Origin: Caryophanales bacterium UBA4100 | Lineage (GTDB): Bacteria > Bacillota > Bacilli > Paenibacillales > UBA4045 | DNA length: 10,839 bases | Assembly: GCA_002383285.1 (NCBI GenBank) | Contig: DFXU01000102.1 | Coordinates: forward strand, 1 to 10,839 | Direction: 5' to 3' | Shown: positions 1 to 6,542 of the stretch, piece after piece | How positions within the stretch are numbered: the first letter of the stretch is position 1 | Layout: the number at the start of each line of letters is the position of its first letter | Translations under genes and position numbers: made by a program | The notes under the pieces: generated by a model | Seen by the model: the letters and a program-made list of their open reading frames with translations, nothing else | Told to the model about the DNA's origin: nothing | The model's database searches: none

Positions 1-240
1 TACGATAGTCCCATTGAAATTATATCCGACCAAGCTCCCGCCACTACTAACATTACCTAATGCATAGCTGTTTGTAATCGTTGAATTCGCACTCTGTCCA
101 ACGAGCCCACCCGTATTAGAGGGTCCCGTAACATTGCCCGATGCATAGCTGTCAGCTATGGTTGCGCCACTATGAAGGTATCCGACCAATCCAGCAATAT
201 AATATCCAGTACCTGTTACAGAAACTGCTGCAGAGCTGTC
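1..240 (-). repeat. Degenerate GLUG-coding tandem repeats
   Basis: The reverse-strand word ACAGCTATGCA occurs at 61-71 and 142-152, 81 bp (27 codons) apart. It encodes SYA in the motifs NSYALGNV and DSYASGNV. A diverged third copy (GACAGCTCTGCAG, encoding DSSAA) lies about 87 bp further upstream in the gene, around 228-240. The flanking GGLVG/AGLVG and GGSLVG words keep the same phase. The array probably continues beyond the left edge. Confidence 0.6.
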
Positions 241-1341
241 TATTATTGATCCACTGCTGCCTCCTGCCAACCCAGCTACAAAGTGGTCACCCAATACGAT
301 TCCTGACGTATGACTATCTTGAATTGTACCCGACTCATGCTTTCCAACTAAGGCACCAGCATAATCCGTTGCGGACACATTAGCATTGCTAATGATGACC
401 TTGTTGATGCTTCCTTTGCTAGAGCCAGCTAACACACCAACGTTGTTGCTCCCAGCCATCACTGCACCGTCTATAGCAAGATTCTCTACCACTCCCGCTA
501 AACCAATAGCGCCGAATAGACCTATGTAATCTGAAGCCGTATTAATAGATAGACCCGTAATCGAATAGCCTTGCCCATCCAAGCTCCCTGTAAAAGAGTT
601 CGAGTCCGTCGCGCCAATAGGTGTCCATGACACACCGGTTAAATTAATATGATTCGTGAGAACATAGCTCGCAGATAAATGATTACTCATAAATTGAAGA
701 TGCGCTGCTGTAGATATTTCATATGGACTTCCGAAGGTGCCTTCTCCAAGCGGAGTAGGATCCACATAGAACACCTCAAGCTCAACAATTCCACTGTACG
801 AACCACTACTGTTTGTAAATACGACTCTTAATTGATCAGATACAACGGTATCGAAATTCACCGTATTCAATGTATTCTCTTCTGTTGCAATTGAGTTTAA
901 TGCGCCCGTTGGGGCTCCAGGGGATTTGACTTGATTGGTTGCATCTACCCATGTATCACCAACCAAGTACTGGACATTATAGCTTGCTGGAGGCTTCACG
1001 CCACCACCATCGTTATATACGTATAATTTCACCTGATTGAACGTTGTTGGAGAGCCAAAGTTAATAGCTACCCAGTCCGTCGCATTCCCGCCGTAATTGG
1101 TCCATCGATTCATGGAGAATATACCATCAATCGTATACAATGGATTATCCTGATTCTGACAGCATGTGAAGGATGCTGAGACGCTTGGGTAACCAATTCC
1201 ATCTGAATTCAAGGCAAGATTGGTTTCATTAGTTGCATTAGCCCGATTACCAGCAGGAACCATAGCTAGTAGAACAGCAATACATATAAGCAAGAGCAAC
1301 ACATGTTTGTTAAGCACAACTTTAATAGTGATATAAATCAC
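1..1341 (-). CDS. Secreted discoidin-like and GLUG-repeat surface protein (partial, 5' part)
   Basis: The reading frame is open from a GTG at 1341 to the left edge, about 447 codons, and the C-terminus is outside the window. Residues 1-36 form a signal peptide with a short basic start, a hydrophobic core (VLLLLICIAVLLAM) and a likely cut after ANA. Residues about 40-190 resemble an F5/8 type C (discoidin/CBM32-like) carbohydrate-binding domain: YTIDG, RWTNYGG, DWVAINFG and a closing VELEVFYV strand. From about residue 200 the protein becomes a Gly/Ser/Asn-rich beta-repeat region with GLUG motifs, for example GGLVGQS followed by ITNSYALGNV, and DSYASGNV one repeat earlier. GLUG regions occur in large Gram-positive surface proteins and adhesins; here they suggest a wall-associated or secreted binding protein. 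The start is uncertain: the Shine-Dalgarno-like GGGGAGTGAT overlaps the GTG at 1341, and GTG 1317 also leaves a complete signal peptide. No enzymatic domain is visible in this part. Confidence 0.8.
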   Translation of the reverse strand, partial: MIYITIKVVLNKHVLLLLICIAVLLAMVPAGNRANATNETNLALNSDGIGYPSVSASFTCCQNQDNPLYTIDGIFSMNRWTNYGGNATDWVAINFGSPTTFNQVKLYVYNDGGGVKPPASYNVQYLVGDTWVDATNQVKSPGAPTGALNSIATEENTLNTVNFDTVVSDQLRVVFTNSSGSYSGIVELEVFYVDPTPLGEGTFGSPYEISTAAHLQFMSNHLSASYVLTNHINLTGVSWTPIGATDSNSFTGSLDGQGYSITGLSINTASDYIGLFGAIGLAGVVENLAIDGAVMAGSNNVGVLAGSSKGSINKVIISNANVSATDYAGALVGKHESGTIQDSHTSGIVLGDHFVAGLAGGSSGSIIDSSAAVSVTGTGYYIAGLVGYLHSGATIADSYASGNVTGPSNTGGLVGQSANSTITNSYALGNVSSGGSLVGYNFNGTIV

Positions 1342-1352
1342 TCCCCATGAAT

Positions 1353-1380
1353 ATTAAAAAAATGCCTAGCTCGAAACCAA
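1353..1380 (-). promoter_or_regulatory. Candidate sigma-A promoter for the GLUG protein gene
   Basis: On the minus strand TTGGTT (1380-1375) lies 16 bp before TTTAAT (1358-1353), a 5/6 match to the -10 consensus; the -35 is only 3/6. Transcription would start near 1346, so the mRNA would begin almost at the GGGGAGTGAT ribosome binding site. This is a visual match only. Confidence 0.3.
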
Positions 1381-1411
1381 TTTATTCATATCTTAGAGCA
1401 TATTCACTAAA

Positions 1412-1813
1412 TTAGTATACACCGAAGAATGAGACGAATAAAGCTGCAATACAGGCTATACCCGATAGAGGACTCATGAGGGCCTTCTCTTTCTTACTCT
1501 TGGATGCCAAATTCCCCAATGTGTTTAAGCCTAGAAAGATGGTAATTACCCACACCAATAGATGAGTAGGTAGATCAATGACTGTTGGTAGAACCTTCGT
1601 ATGTATGAGAAAGATATAACCCATGACTAGAAGAAGGATTGCCGAGGGTAGACTCATCATACGTAATCGCCGTGGCAACACCTCCCCATACGTCCCGCCC
1701 CAGCTATATTCCCCATATGGAAACCCTAAGAAGAGCAGAATCTGGAATATGGCAATACCCCCTGAGATAATAGCAACGATAATGGCTGCAGCTTGTATAA
1801 ACATTTCGTCCAT
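1412..1813 (-). CDS. Small four-TM membrane protein of unknown function
   Basis: The 133-residue protein is almost wholly hydrophobic, with four predicted membrane segments at about residues 6-29, 52-71, 82-102 and 112-131. Between the first two is a polar loop carrying G30-x-P-x-G34, W38-G-G40 and L46-P-x-x-L-R51. A second conserved-looking patch (NLASKSKKEK) precedes the last helix. I remember similar short membrane proteins with this loop from Bacillota and Actinomycetota, but none with an assigned function, and no catalytic residues stand out. The start is supported by AGGAGGT about 7 bases before the ATG at 1813. It is divergent from the plus-strand gene at 1901, with only 87 bp between them for both promoters. 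It is followed, 70 bp later, by the GLUG protein gene in the same direction, so cotranscription is possible but not shown. Confidence 0.75.
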   Translation of the reverse strand: MDEMFIQAAAIIVAIISGGIAIFQILLFLGFPYGEYSWGGTYGEVLPRRLRMMSLPSAILLLVMGYIFLIHTKVLPTVIDLPTHLLVWVITIFLGLNTLGNLASKSKKEKALMSPLSGIACIAALFVSFFGVY

Positions 1814-1900
1814 TCGAAAAACCTCCTATTTAGGTAAATTACGGATAGAACACCCTATTCTGACACACTATATACAAACATCATTGTTGGAGGAGATTGT

Positions 1901-2368
1901 ATGATAGCTAAGACTATATTATGGATGATGCTTATCGTTCCCTGGATTTCATTGTTCTTTCTTAAGAAAGAACGTATCAAGCGATTCATGCCAGTGGCCA
2001 TATTCGCTTCATTCCTAATGGTCCTATATAACCTGATCGCCTATAATCAGCAGCATTGGGAAATCAAGGTAGCCATACTGCCTTGGCTGAAGCCCGCCTT
2101 TACGCCAGGTATACTAGGTGGTTTCCTAATCATTACTATATGGATATTCCATTATACTTATGGGCGATTCCGGGCGTATGTAGTAACGAATGTGATATTA
2201 GATTTCATGTTCACCGTATTCCCCTTTCATTATGTATTCCAGGAGAAATTAGGGGTTTATCAATTGATTAACATTACTCCCTGGGGGCGCTTCGCTCTTC
2301 TTGTCACTCTATCGCTCGTCATCTATGGATACCATACGTGGCAGGAGAGTATCTTCAAGATCGAATAA
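1901..2368 (+). CDS. CBO0543-like polytopic membrane protein
   Basis: This 155-residue protein has about five hydrophobic segments (residues about 2-20, 29-47, 66-88, 91-112 and 128-147). A basic loop, KKERIKRF, follows the first helix. The pattern and length fit the uncharacterised CBO0543 family of integral membrane proteins common in spore-forming Bacillota; I assign this from the overall look and remembered relatives, not from a diagnostic catalytic motif. The start is well supported: GGAGGAG at 1889-1895 stands 5 bases before the ATG at 1901. It is the only gene on the plus strand in the window, divergent from the four-TM gene and convergent with ndpA, so it is probably monocistronic. 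Family members are often linked to sporulating organisms, but I see no confident sporulation-sigma promoter. Confidence 0.75.
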   Translation: MIAKTILWMMLIVPWISLFFLKKERIKRFMPVAIFASFLMVLYNLIAYNQQHWEIKVAILPWLKPAFTPGILGGFLIITIWIFHYTYGRFRAYVVTNVILDFMFTVFPFHYVFQEKLGVYQLINITPWGRFALLVTLSLVIYGYHTWQESIFKIE

Positions 2369-2409
2369 AGTGGAGAAGGTATTCTGGTTGGACAATTACC
2401 TCCTCTACT
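2369..2409. terminator. Candidate bidirectional terminator between convergent genes
   Basis: Arms 2369-2380 (AGTGGAGAAGGT) and 2398-2409 (ACCTCCTCTACT) can pair over 12 positions with one G-U and one A-C mismatch. The loop is 17 nt. The hairpin starts directly after the stop of the CBO0543-like gene and contains the stop codon of ndpA on the other strand. Neither side has a clear T-tract, so termination efficiency is doubtful. Confidence 0.35.
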
Positions 2410-3412
2410 TGTTCGATATTCTCCCAATATTCTTCAATTGAATGGATAAGGTGCCATCTGTATTGTTAATAAACTCAATATATTCTGTGTTCTGATAATA
2501 ATCGGCCGGAATTGATATTTCGATCCCTGTATCCGTCTTGATTTTATGATTCTTATTCGTACGTATCGCATAAGACTTATCAATCATCACTACTGTGTCG
2601 GGGATACCTGCGTTCTTGATTTCTTCTACAAACTCCTTCTGCATGATTGCTGATGATTCGAAAATCTCTTTACCAAGCTCTTCTGGTTCTATGCGATCAG
2701 AGGTCTCTAGATTTTCCATGACCAGATTCTTGGCCTTAGATATAGCGAACACACTGCTCTGTCCGTGGTTTTCCGCCACCTTCTGCGCAATCGAATTCAT
2801 TAGCTTTACCGTGCTCTTGGGGGACATCACTGTACTGCATTCCAGTACAACATCCGGTAGGATGAACGCTTCCTCTCCATCAACAAGCCTCTTCTTGTCA
2901 ACGAACTTAATGCTCGATGTTTCCACATTTATGAATGCATAGGCATCAAGCTTCTGTGTAATACTCGGCAGAATGGCATGATGGTTAACAATATCGTTGT
3001 GAATCCCATCTTGATCATTCGACACCTGATGTGTAAACGCAGGTCTGTGAGCACACTCTAATATACATACATATCGAACAGTGTCTACACTAAAATCGCA
3101 AACCAATAAATCCATGGAGTGTAGCTTATCTGATTTTGCTACCGATGCATGCATCAAATTCGCAATATATGTTGAAAATTCGATTAAATTCAATGTGTCA
3201 CTTACATATTCCGTTAGTTGTTTGTTGAATGTGCTATTGTCCAAGAACGAGCCTGACTGTGCACCTGAATCACTAAAGGACTTTTCGATGTGCTTTCTTA
3301 GGAAGGTAGCTACACTCTCACTGTCCAAATTTAACTCTTGCTCTGAGAATACGGTTATCCCCGAGTGGAAATCAAGGATATGTAAGATTGCTTTATTCAG
3401 ATTGATAATCAT
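2405..3412 (-). CDS. 37-kDa nucleoid-associated protein, NdpA/YejK family
   Basis: The protein matches the NdpA/YejK family of nucleoid-associated proteins (Pfam NA37). The N-terminus INLNKAILHILDFHSGI is the typical family opening. Further in are a hydrophobic DLLVCDF strand, a central region with LDAYAFINVE, the DEEAF-like segment DGEEAFILPD, and a C-terminal beta-rich tail. In E. coli YejK binds the nucleoid; the role in Bacillota is not defined. I chose ATG 3412 over the upstream in-frame GTG 3451 because it has a GAGGAAGAGGT Shine-Dalgarno 5 bases away and begins exactly where family homology begins. The resulting 335 residues equal the length I recall for E. coli YejK. The gene stands alone between the Rpn relic and a convergent membrane-protein gene, so its context says nothing about a partner; some family members occur in mobile or phage-rich regions. 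Confidence 0.85.
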   Translation of the reverse strand: MIINLNKAILHILDFHSGITVFSEQELNLDSESVATFLRKHIEKSFSDSGAQSGSFLDNSTFNKQLTEYVSDTLNLIEFSTYIANLMHASVAKSDKLHSMDLLVCDFSVDTVRYVCILECAHRPAFTHQVSNDQDGIHNDIVNHHAILPSITQKLDAYAFINVETSSIKFVDKKRLVDGEEAFILPDVVLECSTVMSPKSTVKLMNSIAQKVAENHGQSSVFAISKAKNLVMENLETSDRIEPEELGKEIFESSAIMQKEFVEEIKNAGIPDTVVMIDKSYAIRTNKNHKIKTDTGIEISIPADYYQNTEYIEFINNTDGTLSIQLKNIGRISNK

Positions 3413-3510
3413 ATAATACCTCTTCCTCAATAGTTCTACTACCCAATACACATCCGCACCATACTGGTTATTTTTTTCGGCCCAAGCTTCGCCCGTTTGT
3501 TCCTACAGCA

Positions 3511-3544
3511 ATGAAGATCCCACAAACGATAGTGAGATCTTCAT
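3511..3544. terminator. Stable hairpin downstream of the Rpn relic
   Basis: Arms 3511-3523 and 3532-3544 are 13 nt long and complementary at 12 positions, with an 8-nt loop (AAACGATA). It lies 9 bp after the stop of the Rpn remnant and about 100 bp before the ndpA start. Neither strand has a T-tract, so it could be a weak terminator for the polysaccharide operon or a leftover end of the inserted element. Confidence 0.4.
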
Positions 3545-3552
3545 ACCAAATT

Positions 3553-3909
3553 TTATAGCTTAAGTAACTGGATCTCTTCAACGGTTAATTCGGTCAACTC
3601 AGCAATTTCAGAAACCGTCAGACCCTTTCGCAACATTGCAATGATCAGATCAGCCTTTCCTTCAGCTTTTCCTTCAGCCTTGCCTTCTTCCCTAGCATCC
3701 CATACTAAGCTGTTCCGATCGAATAGTGCTTCCTCACGGGCTTGGTACAGTCGAATCATCTGCTCATCTCCACTGAGATATGCCAGTCGTTCTTCTGCTG
3801 TCCGAATCAATGGGTCCACATCCACCATCTCCTTCAATTGTAGTAAGTGTAATAGAATATATGGAGATTGGCTAACTCTACTGCCCCACCGCATAATACC
3901 TAAACCCAA
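3553..3909 (-). pseudogene. 5'-truncated remnant of an Rpn-family nuclease/transposase-like gene
   Basis: The frame encodes 118 residues from an ATG at 3909 that lies inside the end of ugd, so the first 10 or so residues are only an out-of-frame reading of ugd. The rest matches the C-terminal third of Rpn-family (PD-(D/E)XK nuclease family transposase, PF12784-type) proteins: DPLIRTAEERLAYLSGDEQ, then a charged helix (LYQAREEALFDRN), three tandem EGKA units, and a terminal helix-turn-helix-like LTVSEIAELTELTVEEI. Complete family members are roughly 280-300 residues, so the whole N-terminal nuclease domain and its catalytic residues are missing. No start with a good ribosome binding site is evident for the remnant. 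It could still be translated by coupling with ugd, but a nuclease function is excluded. Its junction with ugd falls within a few tens of bases of the ugd stop codon. Confidence 0.75.
3652..3687 (-). repeat. Three 12-bp tandem repeats encoding (EGKA)3
   Basis: Three adjacent 12-bp units (3652-3663, 3664-3675, 3676-3687) differ from each other at one or two bases and encode EGKA-EGKA-EGKA. Variable numbers of EGK-type units before the C-terminal helix are typical of Rpn-family proteins and change length by in-frame slippage. Confidence 0.8.
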
Positions 3910-5200
3910 GCTGCTCCATCACATTCCGCTTGTAGATATTCCTTAAGTCGAAGAAGAACGGCTCATTCAAATCCTTCATCACACGGTCCAAGTCCAGATT
4001 GCGGAATTGGTTCCACTCGGTTATTATCACAACCGCATCAGCACCTTGAATCGCCTCATACTCATCGCCACAATACATCAGCTTATCCTGCATATTCACG
4101 AAGCTTCTCTTCGCCTCATCCATCGCAATCGGATCATATACCCTGAACGTTGCTCCCCTATTTGCCAGCTCATGCACAATCGCAATCGAAGGCGCATCGC
4201 GCATATCGTCTGTATTCGGCTTGAACGCTAAACCTAAGATCGCCAGAGTCTTACCCGTGAGACTGCCCATAGCGAACTCAATCTTCTCCGCCATCAGCCG
4301 CTTCTGATGCTCATTCGCTAGGATCGTCTGCTCGATAATCGTAATCGGAGCCCCATACTGCTTGCCAATCTCGGCCAACGCCTTCGTATCCTTCGGGAAG
4401 CAGCTGCCGCCATATCCAGGACCCGGATGCAGGAACTTACTGCCAATTCGACCGTCGCGCCCCATTGCCTTCGCCACATGCTGCACATCGGCTCCGACCT
4501 TCTCACACAGATTCGCCACCTCATTAATGAACGTAATCTTCATCGCGAGGAAGGCATTGGACGCATACTTAATCATCTCCGCCGTCTCGATATTCGTATC
4601 GATGAACGGAGTCTCATTCAGATAGAGCACACTATACACACGCTTCATAATCTCACTAGCCCGAGCAGACTCAGAGCCAATCACAACCCGATCCGGATGG
4701 GCAAAGTCATGCACAGCCGACCCCTCCCTCAGAAACTCGGGATTCGACACAATATCGAATTCATAATCAACGCCTCGCCGTAGCAGCTCCTCCTGGATCC
4801 AGCCCTTCACACGCTGTCCCGTACCAATAGGCACTGTGCTCTTATTTACAATCACCTTATATCCGTTCATGTGCCTAGCGATATCTCTAGCAACAACCTC
4901 AACATATTGAAGATCAGCACTCCCATCCGCAGATGGCGGCGTACCAACAGCAATGAAGACCACTTCATTATCTGCAACAGCTCGCTGAATATCCGTAGTG
5001 AACTGAAGTCGCTTATAATAGACATTCCGCTGTACGATTGGTTCCAGTCCCGGCTCATAGATAGGGATAACACCGCTCCGCAGCTTCTCTACCTTACTAG
5101 CATCATTATCAACACAGGTAACATTCAGACCGAAGTCCGAGAGACAGCTTCCTGTCACTAAGCCCACATATCCAGTTCCTACTACAGCAATCTTGTTCAC
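3878..5200 (-). CDS. ugd: UDP-glucose 6-dehydrogenase
   Basis: This cytoplasmic enzyme oxidises UDP-glucose to UDP-glucuronate with two NAD+. Numbering from GTG 5200 (440 residues, normal length), the Rossmann motif GTGYVG is at 8-13. The conserved KSTVPIGT is at 120-127 and the NPEFLREG motif begins at 153. The substrate-site K211 and N215 lie in MIKYASN. The catalytic cysteine C267 sits in GGSCFPKDTKAL, with D271 behind it. The spacing of these residues agrees with the Streptococcus pyogenes enzyme. An in-frame TTG at 5206 is only 3 bases from the GGGGGG Shine-Dalgarno (5215-5210), whereas GTG 5200 is 9 bases away, so I prefer GTG. The gene follows the epimerase by 74 bp, without a terminator I can see, and the two act in succession. 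The stop codon is joined directly to the Rpn relic, but the protein C-terminus (FRYYAVGQ) looks complete. Confidence 0.95.
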   Translation of the reverse strand: MNKIAVVGTGYVGLVTGSCLSDFGLNVTCVDNDASKVEKLRSGVIPIYEPGLEPIVQRNVYYKRLQFTTDIQRAVADNEVVFIAVGTPPSADGSADLQYVEVVARDIARHMNGYKVIVNKSTVPIGTGQRVKGWIQEELLRRGVDYEFDIVSNPEFLREGSAVHDFAHPDRVVIGSESARASEIMKRVYSVLYLNETPFIDTNIETAEMIKYASNAFLAMKITFINEVANLCEKVGADVQHVAKAMGRDGRIGSKFLHPGPGYGGSCFPKDTKALAEIGKQYGAPITIIEQTILANEHQKRLMAEKIEFAMGSLTGKTLAILGLAFKPNTDDMRDAPSIAIVHELANRGATFRVYDPIAMDEAKRSFVNMQDKLMYCGDEYEAIQGADAVVIITEWNQFRNLDLDRVMKDLNEPFFFDLRNIYKRNVMEQLGFRYYAVGQ

Positions 5201-5209
5201 AGTCAATTT

Positions 5210-5215
5210 CCCCCC
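5210..5215 (-). promoter_or_regulatory. Ribosome binding site deciding the ugd start
   Basis: A run of six G on the minus strand (5215-5210) is the only purine-rich site before ugd. It leaves 9 nt to GTG 5200 and 3 nt to TTG 5206, which favours the GTG. The wzz gene uses an almost identical GGGGGG site. Confidence 0.5.
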
Positions 5216-5274
5216 ACGGTAAAACTAACCCAGCATCTACACGAGTCGTCTATCCATTTGTGCTAATGAATCGA

Positions 5275-6294
5275 TTATACCTTGTAATAATCTCGATACC
5301 ACTCAACAAAATTCGCCAACCCCACCTCTAGCGGTGTAGACGGCTGGAAGCCAACATCATGCATGAGCTCGCTAACATCAGCGAAGGTCTCCTCCACATC
5401 ACCAGGCTGCATCGGCAGGAACTCCTTGATTGCTTCAACACCCAGCTTCTCTTCTAATATCGAGATGAAGTCCAACAGCTTGACCGGACTGTTATTGCCA
5501 ATGTTATACACCTTGTAAGGTGCGTAGCTGCTTCCTGCTATCGGATTCAGGGCATCCCATTGAAGATTAGCCTTCGGAGGCTTAGGAATCAATCGAACAA
5601 TACCCTCGACGATATCATCGATATAGGTGAAATCCCTCTTCATGTTGCCATGATTGAATATCTGAATCGGAGTACCGGACAAGATCGCCTTGGCAAAAAG
5701 AAAATAAGCCATATCCGGTCTCCCCCATGGGCCGTATACGGTGAAGAAACGTAGGCCTGTTGTTGGCAGACCATATAGATGGCTGTAGGTATGAGCCATA
5801 AGCTCATTGGCCTTCTTCGTTGCTGCATATAGACTAACTGGATGATCAACAGCATCGGCAACAGCAAAAGGCATCTTCCGATTCGCTCCATAAACCGAGC
5901 TCGAAGATGCGTAGATGAGATGTTCGATCTTGTGATGACGGCAAGCTTCGAGAATATTGATGAAGCCTACAATGTTGGAATCAATGTAGGCATAGGGGTT
6001 TTCTAGGCTATAGCGGACGCCAGCTTGGGCGGCTAGGTTGATGACGACAGAGAAGGTGTTCTGATCGAATAATTGTTCCATAGACGTTCGATCTTCGAGA
6101 GCTATATTGTGAAAGGTAAAGCTAGTATGGGCTTGTAGAAGCTGCAATCGTGCTTTCTTCAGGTTTACATCATAATAATCGTTGAGAATATCTATACCGA
6201 TAACGGAATAACCCGCGCATAGCAGCCTCTCTGTTAGATGATAACCGATAAACCCGGCACAACCGGTGATTAATATGGGATTGATCGTGATCAT
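5275..6294 (-). CDS. UDP-glucuronate 4-epimerase-like SDR (probable UDP-galacturonate synthesis)
   Basis: The 339-residue protein is an extended short-chain dehydrogenase/reductase. NAD-binding G-x-x-G-x-x-G is G11-G14-G17 in TGCAGFIG. A serine-rich active-site strand SSSSVYG occupies 130-136, and the catalytic pair Y156-x-x-x-K160 lies in YAATKKANE. The segment LRFFTVYGPWGRPDMA (181-196) and the early IGIDILNDYYDV motif are what I associate with UDP-glucuronate 4-epimerases, which make UDP-galacturonate, rather than with GalE or UDP-glucuronate decarboxylase. The product of the next gene, UDP-glucuronate, is the expected substrate, supporting this reading. A different uronate or hexose epimerase cannot be excluded. 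ATG 6294 is preceded by GAGGGTGA with good spacing. A 248-bp gap separates it from cpsD, so it may have its own promoter. Confidence 0.85.
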   Translation of the reverse strand: MITINPILITGCAGFIGYHLTERLLCAGYSVIGIDILNDYYDVNLKKARLQLLQAHTSFTFHNIALEDRTSMEQLFDQNTFSVVINLAAQAGVRYSLENPYAYIDSNIVGFINILEACRHHKIEHLIYASSSSVYGANRKMPFAVADAVDHPVSLYAATKKANELMAHTYSHLYGLPTTGLRFFTVYGPWGRPDMAYFLFAKAILSGTPIQIFNHGNMKRDFTYIDDIVEGIVRLIPKPPKANLQWDALNPIAGSSYAPYKVYNIGNNSPVKLLDFISILEEKLGVEAIKEFLPMQPGDVEETFADVSELMHDVGFQPSTPLEVGLANFVEWYRDYYKV

Positions 6295-6390
6295 AAGCTC
6301 ACCCTCTTAAATTCGTCCTTACTCTGTATCTACATCGGATAGTGATACCATTCAAAAATCCGAAGTACTCTTCCTTAACTCATAATGAAC

Positions 6391-6436
6391 AGATTAACAT
6401 AATTAGGAATCACTTGATACCTCATTATGTTAATCT
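6391..6436. repeat. Long AT-rich inverted repeat in the cpsD-epimerase gap
   Basis: Arms 6391-6403 (AGATTAACATAAT) and 6424-6436 are perfectly complementary over 13 bp. After one mismatch, AGG (6405-6407) pairs with CCT (6420-6422), leaving a 12-nt loop. A competing pairing exists: CATAATGA (6381-6388) is complementary to TCATTATG (6422-6429), which uses part of the same right arm. No T-tract follows on either strand, so it is not a standard terminator. It sits about 100 bp before the epimerase start and could be an operator, a leader structure or part of a small repeat element. The rest of the 6295-6542 gap holds only a small TCTGAC/GTCAGA hairpin (6466-6480) and no ORF. Confidence 0.6.
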
Positions 6437-6542
6437 TGCCCTATATGCTGAATGAGGGGACATGGTCTGACGTTGTCAGAACAGTAGCCACGCTTAAGAA
6501 GTTAATACAATATGCCCATACAGAAACCGCATATACTGGCTA

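Noticed and set aside
141..383. 80-codon plus-strand frame opposite the GLUG region
   Set aside because: The sense frame continues without a stop to the window edge and carries GLUG motifs.
3413..3451. 13-residue N-terminal extension of NdpA from GTG 3451
   Set aside because: There is no Shine-Dalgarno before it, and family homology begins at ATG 3412, which has a good one.
2405..3909. NdpA plus Rpn relic as a defence module
   Set aside because: The Rpn piece lacks its nuclease domain, and neither gene has an accompanying toxin, helicase or restriction gene in the window.
6466..6480. TCTGAC-GTT-GTCAGA hairpin
   Set aside because: Only 6 bp of stem and no T-tract, so I do not call it a terminator or operator.
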